Part shown: positions 1 through 22,777 of the stretch, in pieces
Layout of the letters: each line of letters starts with the position of its first letter
Position numbering within the stretch: position 1 is the first letter of the stretch
From: Mnemiopsis leidyi
Taxonomy: Eukaryota; Ctenophora; Tentaculata; Lobata; Bolinopsidae
Length of the DNA: 31,829 nucleotides
NCBI GenBank assembly: GCA_000226015.1
Contig: JH152925.1
Location: 15,171 to 46,999 of the forward strand
Direction of reading: 5' to 3'
Program-made: the position numbers and the translations under genes
Notes under the pieces: model-generated
Database searches by the model: none
Seen by the model: only the letters and a program-made list of their open reading frames with translations
What the model was told of the DNA's origin: nothing

Positions 1-189
1 CTGCTCAGTTCTTATCAGGTATAGTAGGGCGTGGTCAGGACGATATACTGCTCAGTTCTTATCAGGTAAAGTAGGGCGTGGTCAGGACGATATACTGCTC
101 AGTTCCTTATCAGGTATAGTAGGGCGTGGTCAGGACGATATACTGCTCAGTTCTTATCAGGTATAGTAGGGCGTGGTCAGGACGATATA
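1..189. repeat. 47-bp tandem repeat, 4 copies, intronic
   Basis: Four head-to-tail copies of a 47-bp unit begin at 1, 48, 95 and 143. Copy 3 has one inserted T and copy 2 one T-to-A change, so the array is young. It lies just upstream of the acceptor of the first visible lectin-gene exon, so it is probably intronic. The window cuts into the array, so its true length is unknown. Confidence 0.95.
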
Positions 190-225
190 CTTAAAACTTC
201 ACGGTAAAGAATTATCCTATTCCAG

Positions 226-3200
226 GTCACGACAGAAGATGGTTTTGATTCACCTATCCAAAAAGTGCCAATACCGGTTTTCTCGTCATATTCAGCTACT
301 GGAGGCAGTGTTGATATTGCTGCAGGTTTGTTAGAAAAACATCACTTTTAGATTAAGTTTTTTGTGTGTACATGCAATTTGTACATTCATACATTATATA
401 TTGTACATTTATTCATTTACACTGTACATTTATTCATTCATACACTCTGTGAACATGAGAATGATCCAGGAGGTCGAGTAACGTTGGTTTGCGCTGCTGA
501 AGGTTACCCGACACCCACATACAGCTGGTATATAAAGGGTGACGATAACTCTGAAATTTCTATAAGAGGATCGGATTCTCTTCTTCTAGAGGTTAGTTAG
601 ATCAGATAATCTACAGTTTAGGGAAATAGTCTTCTCCTTGAGGATGTTAAGATCTGGTTATTTTCATTCGATCAAATTATGTTTACTTCAGGTAAATTGT
701 GAAGTGAATGGACCAGTTGCTTGTTTTAAATGCAAAATTAAACTTTCAGGACAGTAATAGACGTTTGGTCGCCAGTAACATCAACAACAAAGTAAAATAC
801 GAGTGTGTGATGAATAATAACGCTTTTGGAAGAGAGGATAACAAGAGAGTGTCTCACTTCTACATCGGGATTTCTGACGCTCCAGCCGACTTCAGTATCA
901 GTGTCACACGGGTGCCTCAGAAGATTCACGTGCTCAAGCCGAATCAGGTGGGCATAAGCGAAACTATTTTTCAGTACCTTTTTTGTAGAGCAAACAATCA
1001 GATAGGGAGAAATTAACATTAGACAAGAAAAAGCAAGAAAAGGGCTATCGGCTACCGAAATTCTGTCGGTCATGTTTACATTTTTAACACCTTTCTGATA
1101 TAAATCTCCGTTAGTCTAGCCTCCAGGTATAAAATATTAAAATATTATCTGCACAAATTCGGTAATCACCTCAATCTCAGTACGCACCGTTTACGCTAGA
1201 GTGTTACGTCGAAAAGACGGGACAAAACCAGATTCTGTGGCTAAAGAACGGAGAGAAGCTCCTGTGGAACTCTCGGTTTACAACTGACTTTTCCGACAAG
1301 ACCATAGATGGAGTTTTGTCTAAAGGCAGCGCCCTCACGTTTGAGACGTCTAACGAGAGTGATCTCGGTACGTGACTTTTATTTTGTACGTGCGTGATTT
1401 TATCTATTACGTGACTTTTATTTTGTACGTGCCTGACTTTTATTTTGTACGTGACTTTTATTTTGTACGTGACTTTTATTTTGTACGTGACTTTTATTTT
1501 GTACGTGCGTGACTTTCTTAACAATAGCGACTTCTTTATCGTTATCAATCCGTAACTTTCCGATTTGAACCTGTCTTTATTTTGAACGCGATTTTCACAT
1601 GTTTTTTTGTGCACTCCAAGTGCAGTACTCATCTTAAAAATTTTACCTGCTTGACTATTCTTGTGAAATGTGCTTGACTGTAGTGACTACAATACGTTTA
1701 CCCTCAGGTGTATACCAATGTGTAATAGTAAACGCGATGAGACTAAAAACGGAGACCGCCTACGTGACTCTGGAAAAAGATTCGTTGCCTTATCAAGTCA
1801 GCAGCAGAGAGCCCGACTATTTCTACCTCCCTGGACCTTACTATGTAAGCATGTCACCTCCCTATTTTCTTGAAATTTCTGCGAAAACTTAACCTGCAAA
1901 TAATGCTTCCTTAAAATTAAAATAGCATAATTGATCCCCAAATTTCCCAGATATTTTGAGGCACATTATCAATACAAATTTTTGACGTATTTTTGACTTT
2001 TTTTGACGGATATTTATAACATGATAACGTATGTTCCAGATATTGTAACGTATATTTCATTATTTCATCAGGTGGACGAAGCGGAAGAAGCTTGCAACAA
2101 CAGAAAAGCTCACTTGGTCAGCATTCTAGACATGGCCGAGAATGCTAAAGTCCAGAAACTTGCTGCAGACAACAATGTACGTTAAATACATAATGCTCGA
2201 TTTTCAAAATCTAGAAATGAACCGTAAAGCATTTGAAGTTTCTAGTTTCAAATTGTTACATTTTTTTGTCCTTCGTCTCGCACTACTTATCTTATGTTGA
2301 AATATGAATAATATAATATAAATAATATAATATGAAATTCCCAACGCCTGCTGGAATTGGTGAAACAGCCAGTAAAAAAGGCTTGAATTTCAGGCGGGCT
2401 ACGTTTGGATAGGACTGACAAGAGAAGACCCCGATCCTGTGGGTTCCTGGGTTTGGACTCTCTCCGGGGACCCTGCCACTACTTTCAGTAACTGGGCTGA
2501 TGGTGAGTTTGTCTCTTAATAATTGATTATCTAATAACAGCTGTGGGCATCTAAATCGTATTGAATATTACAGAATATACCCCTATGATGTCAACTATAT
2601 ATAGAATTGGGGCCTTCCAATAAGCACCTGACAAACTTAAAGATCTAAACCTGAACTTAACACCCGCCAACCGCCGACATTCCAATTTACCTTCTTCTCT
2701 ACTTACTCCTACTATCCCTTAATGGGTACTCAATATTCCTGAAAACATTCATTACCCATTTCAACATTTCATTTCCCTTTAAAATAATTTTCCCTCACCC
2801 TCTGAAACTCTGTAACAATCCCTCCCCAGATAAGCCGGATAACAAGTACGGAGGACAAGAATACGCCGTGCTAAGCGACGCTACCGGGAAGTGGAGTGAC
2901 GTTAACAAGAACCTACGTCGTCCCGCTATCTGCAAACTTTACGAGGTCGTCTGCCCTTCTGTCGACCAGTTTTATCAAGGTGAGATTGCTGTCATGTGAC
3001 AACGTTTCTCGATGTTGATTGGTCGCATCTCGCATTAGTTTCTTGCATAAGTTTCTTGCATGAGTTGAATTTCATAAAATTGATGGAGAGAATACTCTCC
3101 TGGTTTACCTTTTCTATGGATTTTCTCACTTAAACGGCCAACCAGATTAAGCTTCAACAGCGCTCATATCTGAGCTGTGGTACTCAGTACAAACTTGATT

Positions 3201-4236
3201 GGCCCCATGCCCTATTCTTAAAAACGCTCTTGTTTGGTGTGTTCTGCCCCGAAGGGCATTGTTACTGTAGAGAAATTGTACTTATATTGCCAGTCTTTTC
3301 AGAACATTTCATTGTGGATTTATAAATGTTAATTAAGTAGTTAGATAATTACAGCTCTTGATTAGTTGATGATTAGTTTTGTAGATTATTTTTAGAAAAC
3401 TCTTGTTTTTGCCATACTACCGATTAATTTCCGCGTGATAATGTAAACAATTTCTTCATTTCACTGCTACACTGTCAAGGCACAAATTACAACGTTATTT
3501 TAGTTGTCTACTGCACTGGTAGTTTTGTTGACTTTCAGCAAATTATTCGAAACATTTTTGACACCCACACGTAGGCTAAATTATAAAAATGTGCTAATTT
3601 TCACTATAAACGCCCCCTTCCCGTTTAGTAAGCAAGCATATAAGAAAGAGAAAATTCATAGCCGAAAATCTCAATCCACTGTTAAAAACACTATCATCAA
3701 AATACCCAATAACAACACCAGGACGAGTTAGAGCGCGAGGATGGGAGTCGGTAAGCGCTACCTACGAAGTTGGACAAGAAGTGGAGGTTTTCTGCCGTTT
3801 TCCCGGTGATAAGGTTGGTGATAACCGGATGTTTGTTAGAATATTTCAGAATCTTATTAAAAATAGTGTCCAACTGTTTTACAATTGGACTGCTACAATT
3901 TATAAGAATAAATTTACAGTTCTAGTTTTTCATGATCAATTTCAAATTTTCGCAATTTTTGTCGGAAAGTTGCAACTTTTCTGTTGCACTTAAAGAGTGT
4001 AATGATCCGATTTTTACAAATTAAACCAATTTGGATCTAAATAATCACACTCAACAACGACATAACCACCCCAGGCCCTGACAGTAAAATCCGTGACATG
4101 TGAACAAAACCGGAAGTTCAGCCCAGCCACGCTGGACGAATGTCCTGAAGTTCCCTCCTCCACCTCCCCCCTCGCTTTCTCCTCCACCCTCCTCCTCCTT
4201 CTTCTCGTTATCAGCTCAATAGTCCGGACATCATGA
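226..4236 (+). CDS. Ig-Ig-CTLD-CCP surface protein, 3' part (10 exons)
   Basis: Exons: 226-325, 470-591, 750-947, 1181-1367, 1708-1844, 2072-2176, 2394-2502, 2830-2979, 3722-3813, 4075-4236. They total 1362 nt (453 aa plus TGA); every junction is GT-AG and keeps frame. Two Ig domains come first, each with the Cys, Trp and Tyr-x-Cys pattern (VTLVCAAEGYP with SWYI, VKYECV; FTLECYV with ILWLKNG, VYQCVI). A C-type lectin domain follows (EAEEACNNRKAHLVSI, WIGL, NWADDKPDN, GKWSDVN, RPAICK). Then comes one CCP/sushi module with four Cys (VVCPSVD, VEVFCRF, SVTCEQN, LDECPEV). The last about 20 residues are hydrophobic (AFSSTLLLLLLVISSIV) with only RTS after them, so there is no cytoplasmic tail; a GPI-anchor signal is the best inference. 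The CTLD lacks the inner cysteine pair and has KPD instead of EPN/QPD. The N-terminus is outside the window. Likely adhesion or recognition; ligand unknown. Confidence 0.87.
1368..1520 (+). repeat. 18-bp minisatellite starting at a splice donor
   Basis: The intron after exon 1181-1367 begins with GTACGTGACTTTTATTTT, and this 18-bp unit is repeated with small variations about eight times. Each unit carries a GTACGT word matching a 5' splice-site core. The reverse strand reads as a low-complexity ORF, which is a by-product of the repeat. Confidence 0.93.
2830..2979 (+). other. CTLD C-terminal exon lacking the inner disulfide
   Basis: This lectin-gene exon encodes the second half of the CTLD and the first CCP cysteine. 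Canonical CTLDs have four Cys; here Cys1 (EEAC, previous exons) and Cys4 (AICK) are present. The expected Cys2 position reads EYAVL and the Cys3 position falls in VNKNLRRP without Cys. The Ca2+-site motif is KPD rather than EPN or QPD, and WND is replaced by WSD. Family knowledge suggests weak or no classical Ca2+-dependent sugar binding. Confidence 0.7.
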
Positions 4237-4965
4237 GGCTGTACTGGGCGCGATCTATTTTATCTACTTTTGATAGGGTTAATGGTATATCTGGGTCTGC
4301 TTGCAAGATGCGTCTGATATGGATGTCAATATGGACGCTAAAAGTTATATCATTGTGGCTGAGGTGGGTGCTAAATATTCAGCTCTGAGCTTTGTAGCGG
4401 ACTAGCGGTTGATGTAATCAAAGATGATTCTGGTCACGCGGGCCACGCCCCCCATACAAAGAAAAGACTTAGTTGTCAGCATTTCGGGTATCTCAGTTTT
4501 CATCACACCATATGTACCTGACGTCGTCACGAGTTCAAAGTTAACGTTCTTTTGGCGGAAATAATTCTGGTTGAAGATTCTTGGTTCAATTATATTATTT
4601 TTAATTTTTTTCAGTAATGTATATTGTCGATACGATGAATTTGATACGTCAAAACGTTCCACCTTGGTGTTTTGATACATAGGAAGATATTGTTGGTTGA
4701 ATTTATTTATTTTTATCGTCTATGGAGTGCTTTTTAACATGATAGTTAGCTTAAGTTAGTTACAAAACTAGGGCAGCCATGAGGCAACAAAGTGTGTTTC
4801 AATTTACTATTTTTAATTCACTCATTAATCTCATGACGTTGGCTGCTGTTATTTAACGATTTTTATGTGACTCCATTTTCACTGGCATCCCCAGCAGGGG
4901 CATTATAACTTTAAGTGTCAGATGTGAGACCACTACCAATTAGTAGTTATAAATTAACCAATAAA
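4237..4965 (+). terminator. Lectin-gene 3' UTR and poly(A) signal
   Basis: An AATAAA hexamer lies at 4960-4965, about 725 bp after the stop codon, and is the first good plus-strand poly(A) signal I see. The 3' UTR limits are inferred. Confidence 0.4.
4402..4680 (-). CDS. Unrecognised small ORF or terminal exon
   Basis: A 92-codon ORF ends in TAG at 4402. I do not recognise it. The last about 45 codons use mostly C or G at third positions (for example CTC, GTG, CCC, CTG, GGC, GCC, CGC, ATC), unlike the AT-rich surroundings, and this is the reason to call it coding. The C-terminus reads VARVTRIIFDYINR. Either it is a single-exon gene from the ATG at 4680, or only the part after the acceptor-like CTTCAACCAG (about residue 42) is a terminal exon of a minus-strand gene whose other exons I could not find. 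It overlaps the probable 3' UTR of the plus-strand lectin gene, antisense. Confidence 0.35.
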   Translation of the reverse strand: MYQNTKVERFDVSNSSYRQYTLLKKIKNNIIEPRIFNQNYFRQKNVNFELVTTSGTYGVMKTEIPEMLTTKSFLCMGGVARVTRIIFDYINR

Positions 4966-5485
4966 CTGTGTCCAACACGGGGTTTTATAATTCATAGATT
5001 ATTAATCGCTTTAAAGCTTATGAATTAGTGAGAAATACATTAAACTAAAGTTTTGGTTGAAATAATAATAATTCAAACAATGATGGAATTATCTGCGATA
5101 TTACAACTCAAAGTGAAGATTAAGTTGTTCTTATTCCGCGGAACACGCATGCGCTGTTGATCTGGGCCTATGTGTTTATTTGGGGTCTTTTAAACTTAAA
5201 CAATGTGAATAATGAGATACTGCTTATCAGTTAGTGCGTTCATAAGCAATTGTTAGCTAATCATGTGCGTTAATTAGCTTATTATGTGCGTTAAATAGCT
5301 AACCCGTGTTTGTACATACTTACTTTTGTAATTTAAATCCTAACGCACGAAACATTTCATTATTTTTAGCAACAGTAAAACTGTGTTTTCTTTGTGAACT
5401 ATCTTCCTCTCCAACGACTATTTAAACGCTTTGAAAACAAACTAATGCGGGGCCTGAATCGCAGCTAAAGCTGAATCGTTTCGTT

Positions 5486-5514
5486 AGAACGGTTGACGGA
5501 TATAATCTCGTCAA
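5486..5514. repeat. Dispersed 29-bp repeat, copy 1
   Basis: It matches copy 2 at 7145-7173 at 28 of 29 positions (core GACGGATATAATCTCGTCAA). The flanks do not align by eye, so the copies look like remnants of a dispersed element. Confidence 0.7.
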
Positions 5515-5927
5515 AGACATGTGGGCCGATGGAAAGGAAGGCTCGCCTTATTCTACCAGTGCCATCGTTTCTGTCTGTTTCCATCTATAGGCTAATCTTC
5601 ATAAATGATCAATTCGATAATCATCACGTTGGGAGTTCAGATTTACGCCTTCGATCGCATGACAGCCACACAGCTTCCAAGTTATTACTATTAGAAAGTT
5701 AGAGAGGTAACATTGCGAAATATATGACGTCAACTTGAACAGCACCTTATCATTATTAAATCCAATTTGCCGCAGATAAGAAGGAAAGACTTTGAAGTAG
5801 AGGATACGTAACAAAATCTACCCTTTATAGAAAATTGGTAGGAATAAACAAAATAACCTACCCGCTTCACCCCAGCAGTTAAGCTCGTAGCCGTACATAT
5901 TTTGTTGGTTGGTTTCCTGTTGCAACT

Positions 5928-6140
5928 GCACTCCAGAAAGCTATAGTTTTAGGAGATGTACTCCAGTAAGCTATAGTTTTAGGAGATGTACTCCAGTAAG
6001 CTATAGTTTTAGGAGATGTACTCCAGTAAGCTATAGCTTAGGAGATGTACTCCAGTAAGCTATAGTTTTAGGAGATGTACTCCAGTAAGCTATAGTTTTA
6101 GGAGATGTACTCCAGTAAGCTATAGTTTTAGGAGATGTAC
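5928..6140. repeat. 30-bp minisatellite, about 7 copies
   Basis: Seven units of about 30 bp (core ACTCCAGTAAGCTATAG) are nearly identical. The first has two differences and one is a base short. It lies in the intergenic interval between the lectin and GMP reductase genes. Confidence 0.95.
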
Positions 6141-7144
6141 TACTTCTAGAGTACACCTTCAATTGAAGAAGACGATTAATTATAGTAGCACTAGCAGTGA
6201 GCACCCCCACTGAGTTGCTATGTGCCAAGCTCGATCACGATGTTAACTTCGCTCTTGTGTTGCAGTACATGCTACATACATGTGAATTAACTGCTTAAAT
6301 GTAGTTTTTCGGCTTCAGAATCGGGTTTGTTAGTCCTTATCATAATTTTTTCAACCTTCATGACTGGCAGTAGAAATTTAAGATAAATTTAGGGTAAAAT
6401 CACGATAAAATTTACGTTTAAAACGAAATTACCTAAGTTGACGCGTTCATAATCTTATCGCAGTTAGGTGCTCGCTTTGAATTAACACATCGGCAAACAA
6501 GCGTTTAGGTAGCACTGAGCAGTCACAACCAACTAACCCTAAAAGTTATTGCTCACCCACTTAAAGCAGTAACACTAATTCACTTTCCCAGCTGAGTTTG
6601 AAACTCGTTCTGTCAACTGAATGAGCCGTCCCTTGCTTTCAATTATTTTCGGTATATGTTGCTTGTTTGTCCGCTACTTTTTCATGTCATGCTTGTTCTG
6701 AGACTTAGACATGAGTTCTTCAAAAAAGAAGTGTTTGTCAAATCCATCGTTTTGTATTTGAGTTAATAGTAATTTGTCCGAATTTTTTCCGACCCTCATT
6801 CGAAGCAAGAATAAAATGTGTCGGGAGGGTGCAGAACTGCAGTACAATGCAAGTGCTGGTGCACTGTCCCGGTGACTATAATGCAATAAACTATTTAAAA
6901 GTGTGACCGTGTTTACTCATGTCTGTTGAACCGACTGTTCCCATGACAGGGCAACTACAAAATTGTTTTGTTGCAATGTTGTATTCGTTGTCTTGACAAT
7001 CGTAATTTTGGACATTGAGTTTTAACGAAAACTTGTTGAGTTTCAAGGGGAGACGAGCAATTGGATAGTTGTGAAGCTGTGATCAATTGATCATTTTCCT
7101 GCAGTTGTCGCGCTGATACCCGACTCTCGCAGCTCGTAGATTGT

Positions 7145-7173
7145 AGAACGGTAGACGGATATAATCTCGTCAA
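7145..7173. repeat. Dispersed 29-bp repeat, copy 2
   Basis: Second copy of the repeat at 5486. On the minus strand an open frame across it reads LILDTGT, which resembles the active-site motif of retroelement aspartic proteases. This hints at a decayed retrotransposon, but no other domain supports it. Confidence 0.6.
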
Positions 7174-9460
7174 GGTACCTGTGTCCAGTATTAATTTACA
7201 ATTTGAGGAATTTCCAGGCGAGAGCAGCCTCACGTTTTCAAATTTTGATAAATTGCGGCGTCAGTTTGAAATAAACGTTTAAGTAAGGTGCTAGAAAAGT
7301 TTTAATGTCCATCGCCAATTCTAATTTCATGCATTTAGAGCCCGGTAGTCAATTGGGAGAACCCTTGTTTCGTGAGAGATTGTCGGATTATACCCAACTC
7401 GGCACGGTATAAGAGGTTTATAAATTTATTGAATCGACCATCATATCAGTGGAACTGGATCAAATCGTGTCCGCTAAAATGTCTGCTTAGTACACATTAT
7501 GTAGCTTGGTTGCAGTTGTCTGCTCGGCCCACCCGCTAGAGCTTTACACACGAGTAACGAATTGGTGCACACCCTTGGGACCCGAAATAAGTCCCCTCCC
7601 CACTTAAATCCACAATTCAGAGTCACATCTGAGCTAAGCTAAATTTCTACAGCTCGTCAACTGACAATTCGAGTGTGTCTAATATTGAAGCTCACTCTTA
7701 AGCAATTATAGCATTATGGGAATCATCGTAAGCTTTTTCTTTTAGAGCTGAAAACAGAAAGTAGCTGATATAGATGATAGCTTGAGCAGTTACCGTGTTA
7801 GAGAAAAACGGAAATTTCGATTGCATCATGCGCACTGTGTGAGTGTGATACATGCGATTTTTAGGCAGGGATTAGCTACGGGCTTAGTTTCAGAATCTTT
7901 GATCTACGTTTGAATAATGAACTTGAAAGAATCTGGAATAGAAGTAGAGTGAGCTCATGAGTAGTTCCTTAAATACAGTTTCCGTTAAAATTACCTGATT
8001 TCCTTATAAAACCTATACAATAACAAACGCTCGATCTCTAGTCTTCTTATCATCTTCCTAGCATCTTCCTTTAGCCCAGACTCTGCAGTAGGTGTTTGAC
8101 ACTTATCGGCGCATCAATACCTAAGTTTTGTGTGTAGTTCAGTACCTGTTGCTATAATAGTGCCCTGTGGCGATGACAGCTTTAACTGTGTACTATTGTA
8201 TCTTTGTGCTGATTTCTAGACCTTTCCGTGTACTTGCTTTGCTTGTTTTGGCACTGCTGTAGAAATCTAAATAGTTGAACGTATAAATTGTTCTATTCCT
8301 TTAATTTTTGAATAAGAATGTTTAGTTTATTAAAGGAATAATAGTTGGTGAGTTGAAGTTTCTTGCTGTTGGATCTACAACTGCAGCTACAACTAATTAT
8401 ATTTCCACCTGCAGCATGTATCGGTAAAACAGGGCTTGATATTCAACAAATCAGCATATAATATATGCAGACGTTGCCCATGCAGTTGCGTACATATAGT
8501 GATTTAACTATTTAAATGTCCGTTTGATAATTTGCACGATTAATAACCAATCTTGCAGCTTAATATCCACATAATGATTTATTAACCGCCCATTAAGTAA
8601 CCATAACAACTTGTCTCTACAACGTGTTTATGACGCCTGTTGCTAGTATCACAGTATTCCATGATACAACCGGACAATTTTCTGTGATGCATTCTAAAAT
8701 TGCCAGCAGCAGAGTATTTTGTAATAGTTTTACGTTTTGGCTAATTGTAGTTGCATTTTCCAACAATAAAAAGTTTGAAAAGCTTTACAAATACTCGGAT
8801 GCAGAAAGCGCAAGAGTTAAAACCGACGTATCATTGTCGTGGAAGAAAGAATCTGATAAACTTTTATCTTATTCCCACTGGATATACTTTACCATCGCCA
8901 TTTAAAAAGCCGGTACGTGTTTTAGGGCTGATTTTGAGGGACATGAGGGTCGATTTAGCATGGAGATTTGAAGTTTTTTTTTCAATTTTCCACCAATCTG
9001 CAGTTACAATTGTTGATGATGAAATTCAAATTTCTCCAAATATTTCTATTCGTTCAAGTATAATATACGTGCAATATACACGGGTATTTTAATTTGCTGT
9101 CTAACGCCGTGCATATGCGAATACAATTTATATTGCATACAATGTATAGCATCTATGTATCGTCTATAGTGTATGTATATAGTTGTATAGTGTGTAGTTG
9201 TATAGTGTATATTCATTAATACTCTAATATTGAGGGTATGTAGCTGCAGTTAATATCACTGCATGGTGAACAACAAACCCATTAATTCGCACTTGGACGG
9301 CTTTTTCACAGATCACAATTGTGCTGCTTTCTGCAACTCTTGAGTCTTGTTCTCGTTGTGACGTTTAGAAAAACGCAGCATTCTTGCCAAAGACGATTTC
9401 CGACAATGGGCTAGACTGCTATCAGCTCTTGGTCAAAGTTAAACGTACAACGTCTATCAC

Positions 9461-9475
9461 TTTCGCAATTTTTAG
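9461..9475 (+). promoter_or_regulatory. Acceptor-like tract abutting the GMPR start codon
   Basis: A pyrimidine-rich run ending TTTCGCAATTTTTAG directly precedes the ATG. It has the form of a 3' splice site, so the start codon may be the first three bases of an exon: either a cis-spliced 5' UTR intron or a spliced-leader acceptor. No matching 5' exon was identified. Confidence 0.4.
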
Positions 9476-11922
<2,447 letters not shown>

Positions 11923-12479
11923 GATTGTTTTATTGCGGGAGATACTAAGTTCGTGTGACGAGAATATTCGAGTATATGTAAAATTAGTTTGTGTGGCTGT
12001 GACTGAGTCGAAAAGTTTGGGTTGCCCTTATGGCCTTATGAACGCGTGAAGAATTTGCAATCTCTGTTTTGCCAATTTGGGAATCATGTCAAATTGATGT
12101 ATGTGTGACTTAAAATTAAAGATCTTTTTAGAAAGAAGTACGAATGACTAAATTATTTATGGGAAGCATTTATGTTGTCGTCCAATGATTTGGTTTGAAT
12201 TGTCATTTCGAAATTGCTTAAAAATTAGACCAACGTTTGAAGAGAAATTTTAATAACAATATCAAACAAACAACACAGGATAAAAACGAAATAAAGAGCC
12301 AACAATCAAAAAACGAGAATAGTCCATCAACATCATCATCATCATTATCATCATCAGCATCATCACTATCAAATATCAATGGTCTTAACAGAACGGCTTA
12401 AATCATAGACCGATTGAAAATCAATCGCTATAGATCAAAATTCAAAAAACATATCAAAGTTGTCAAACCTAAAACCAAA
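11923..12479. other. Convergent 3' UTR interval
   Basis: This 557-bp stretch separates the GMPR stop from the calpain stop and holds both 3' UTRs. An ATC/ATT trinucleotide repeat lies at about 12326-12372. A minus-strand ATTAAA at 12253-12248 is a possible calpain poly(A) signal. The two transcripts may overlap at their ends. Confidence 0.6.
12115..12120 (+). terminator. GMPR poly(A) signal (ATTAAA)
   Basis: An ATTAAA hexamer lies about 190 bp after the GMPR stop codon. A second candidate, AATAAA, occurs near 12290 but would run further into the convergent calpain 3' UTR. Confidence 0.5.
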
Positions 12480-21581
<9,102 letters not shown>

Positions 21582-21869
21582 GACTGCGACATGTAACTGG
21601 TTCAGCTGCCGCTCTGTCGATACTCGATTCTCTAGACCTTTAGCCTTCTCATCAAATGTGTAATCATGATGGTTCAGGATAAGCATGATGCTTATAATAA
21701 AGAAAGAAAGTTGCAATTCGCTCCATCACCAATCACCCATTGCAGTCTTTCTGTAGTCAGGTTATCACCAACCAAGTTAACCGATTGCTAAAGCAAAATC
21801 TGCCCTACAAATCTACAATTAAAAAAATCATTATGATGACTATACTATTAGGACATTAGAATTAGATGA

Positions 21870-22375
21870 TTCCTGTACAAAGAGGTACAGATCTCAAGTG
21901 TTACAGATCTGAAAGAGCACAGATCTTTTTTGTACTGATCTCAAGGGGCATGCAGATCTTAGAAGTTGTTATCTCAAGGGGTAAACATCTAAGGGGTACA
22001 CATCTTAGGGGCACTGATCTCAAAGGATACATTTCTCAGGGCTACAGATTTCAGGGGCACTTATCTCAGGGGTACAGATCTTAGGGACACATACTCACAT
22101 ATCTCAGGGGTATAGATATCAGGGATGCAGATCTCAGAAGTACAGATATTAATTGTACAGATCTAAGGGGTACAGATCTCACTTCTCAGGGTTACACATC
22201 TCTTGGGTATAGACCTCAGATCTTTATCCCTGAGAAATGTACTCCTGAGATCTGCACCCCTTATGTGTACAGATTTAAAGGGGTACGAATCTCAGAGGTA
22301 CAGACCTCAAAATTACAGATATCATTGGTACAAATCGCAAGGGGCATAGATCTCAGGAGCCACAAATCCCTAACT
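21870..22375. repeat. Degenerate AGATCT-rich repeat upstream of calpain
   Basis: Roughly 25 diverged units of 17-22 bp (core GGGGTACAGATCTCA) occupy the interval upstream of the calpain start. Some stretches near 22215-22260 run in inverted orientation. An old minisatellite; a plus-strand ORF of 72 codons over it is repeat-derived. Confidence 0.85.
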
Positions 22376-22536
22376 CTAACCTGCTGATTAAACTTCAGAT
22401 ATGCTATTCCGCCAGGTCTATCAGATCTCCGGCTATCCCTGAAGGCTCTGTAATGTCGGCCGTACATTGTTGGTGCTCCCTAAAAGTAGGGACTTGAAAT
22501 AGCTACTGTTGTTAGTCACATTTATCTTACCAATAG

Positions 22537-22551
22537 TTACAGTATAGAAAG
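22537..22551 (-). CDS. Possible terminal micro-exon of the Pro-rich TM gene
   Basis: After a strong acceptor (GTTTTCTTTAG) the frame entering from exon 22778 reads L-S-I-L-stop, a C-terminus that fits a class I PDZ ligand (S-x-L). A donor-like GGTAAGATAA follows nearby, so this could instead be part of a 5' UTR exon. Speculative. Confidence 0.2.
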   Translation of the reverse strand, partial: LSIL

Positions 22552-22777
22552 CTAAAGAAAACTAGGATCAGCGCAGTTGAGGCTTTTTTAGAGGGAAACT
22601 TACGCTATCTTTTGAAAAAATTGAGGCCGAAAGCTGATCAAAACAATTAGCGAATAGGAAAAACCGAATCAAAGGTCGTGAAGAATAAGTTGCTGGGTAC
22701 TGACCTAAGAGTAAAGTAAAGTACTAAGAGTTAAATCGAAGAACTATTAAGTAAAAAGTAAAGATCAGCTGTACTAC

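Larger units (their letters stand above)
4966..9475. other. Long non-coding interval
   Basis: This 4.5-kb AT-rich stretch contains no exon I can support. It holds a 30-bp minisatellite (5928-6140), two copies of a 29-bp dispersed repeat (5486 and 7145), short TATAGTGTGTAG-like repeats near 9140-9215, and several open frames under 115 codons without recognisable domains or coding bias. Confidence 0.6.

Noticed and set aside
1204..1632. 142-codon minus-strand ORF with YKIKV repeats
   Set aside because: It is antisense to a well-supported Ig exon and to the 18-bp minisatellite; the periodicity comes from the repeat.
6955..7233. Retrotransposon protease gene
   Set aside because: Only an LDTG word is seen; no gag, reverse transcriptase, RNase H or integrase motif in the surrounding interval.
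8624..9092. Two overlapping plus-strand ORFs of 93 and 113 codons
   Set aside because: They compete in different frames, are AT-driven, and show no recognisable motif or convincing splice context.
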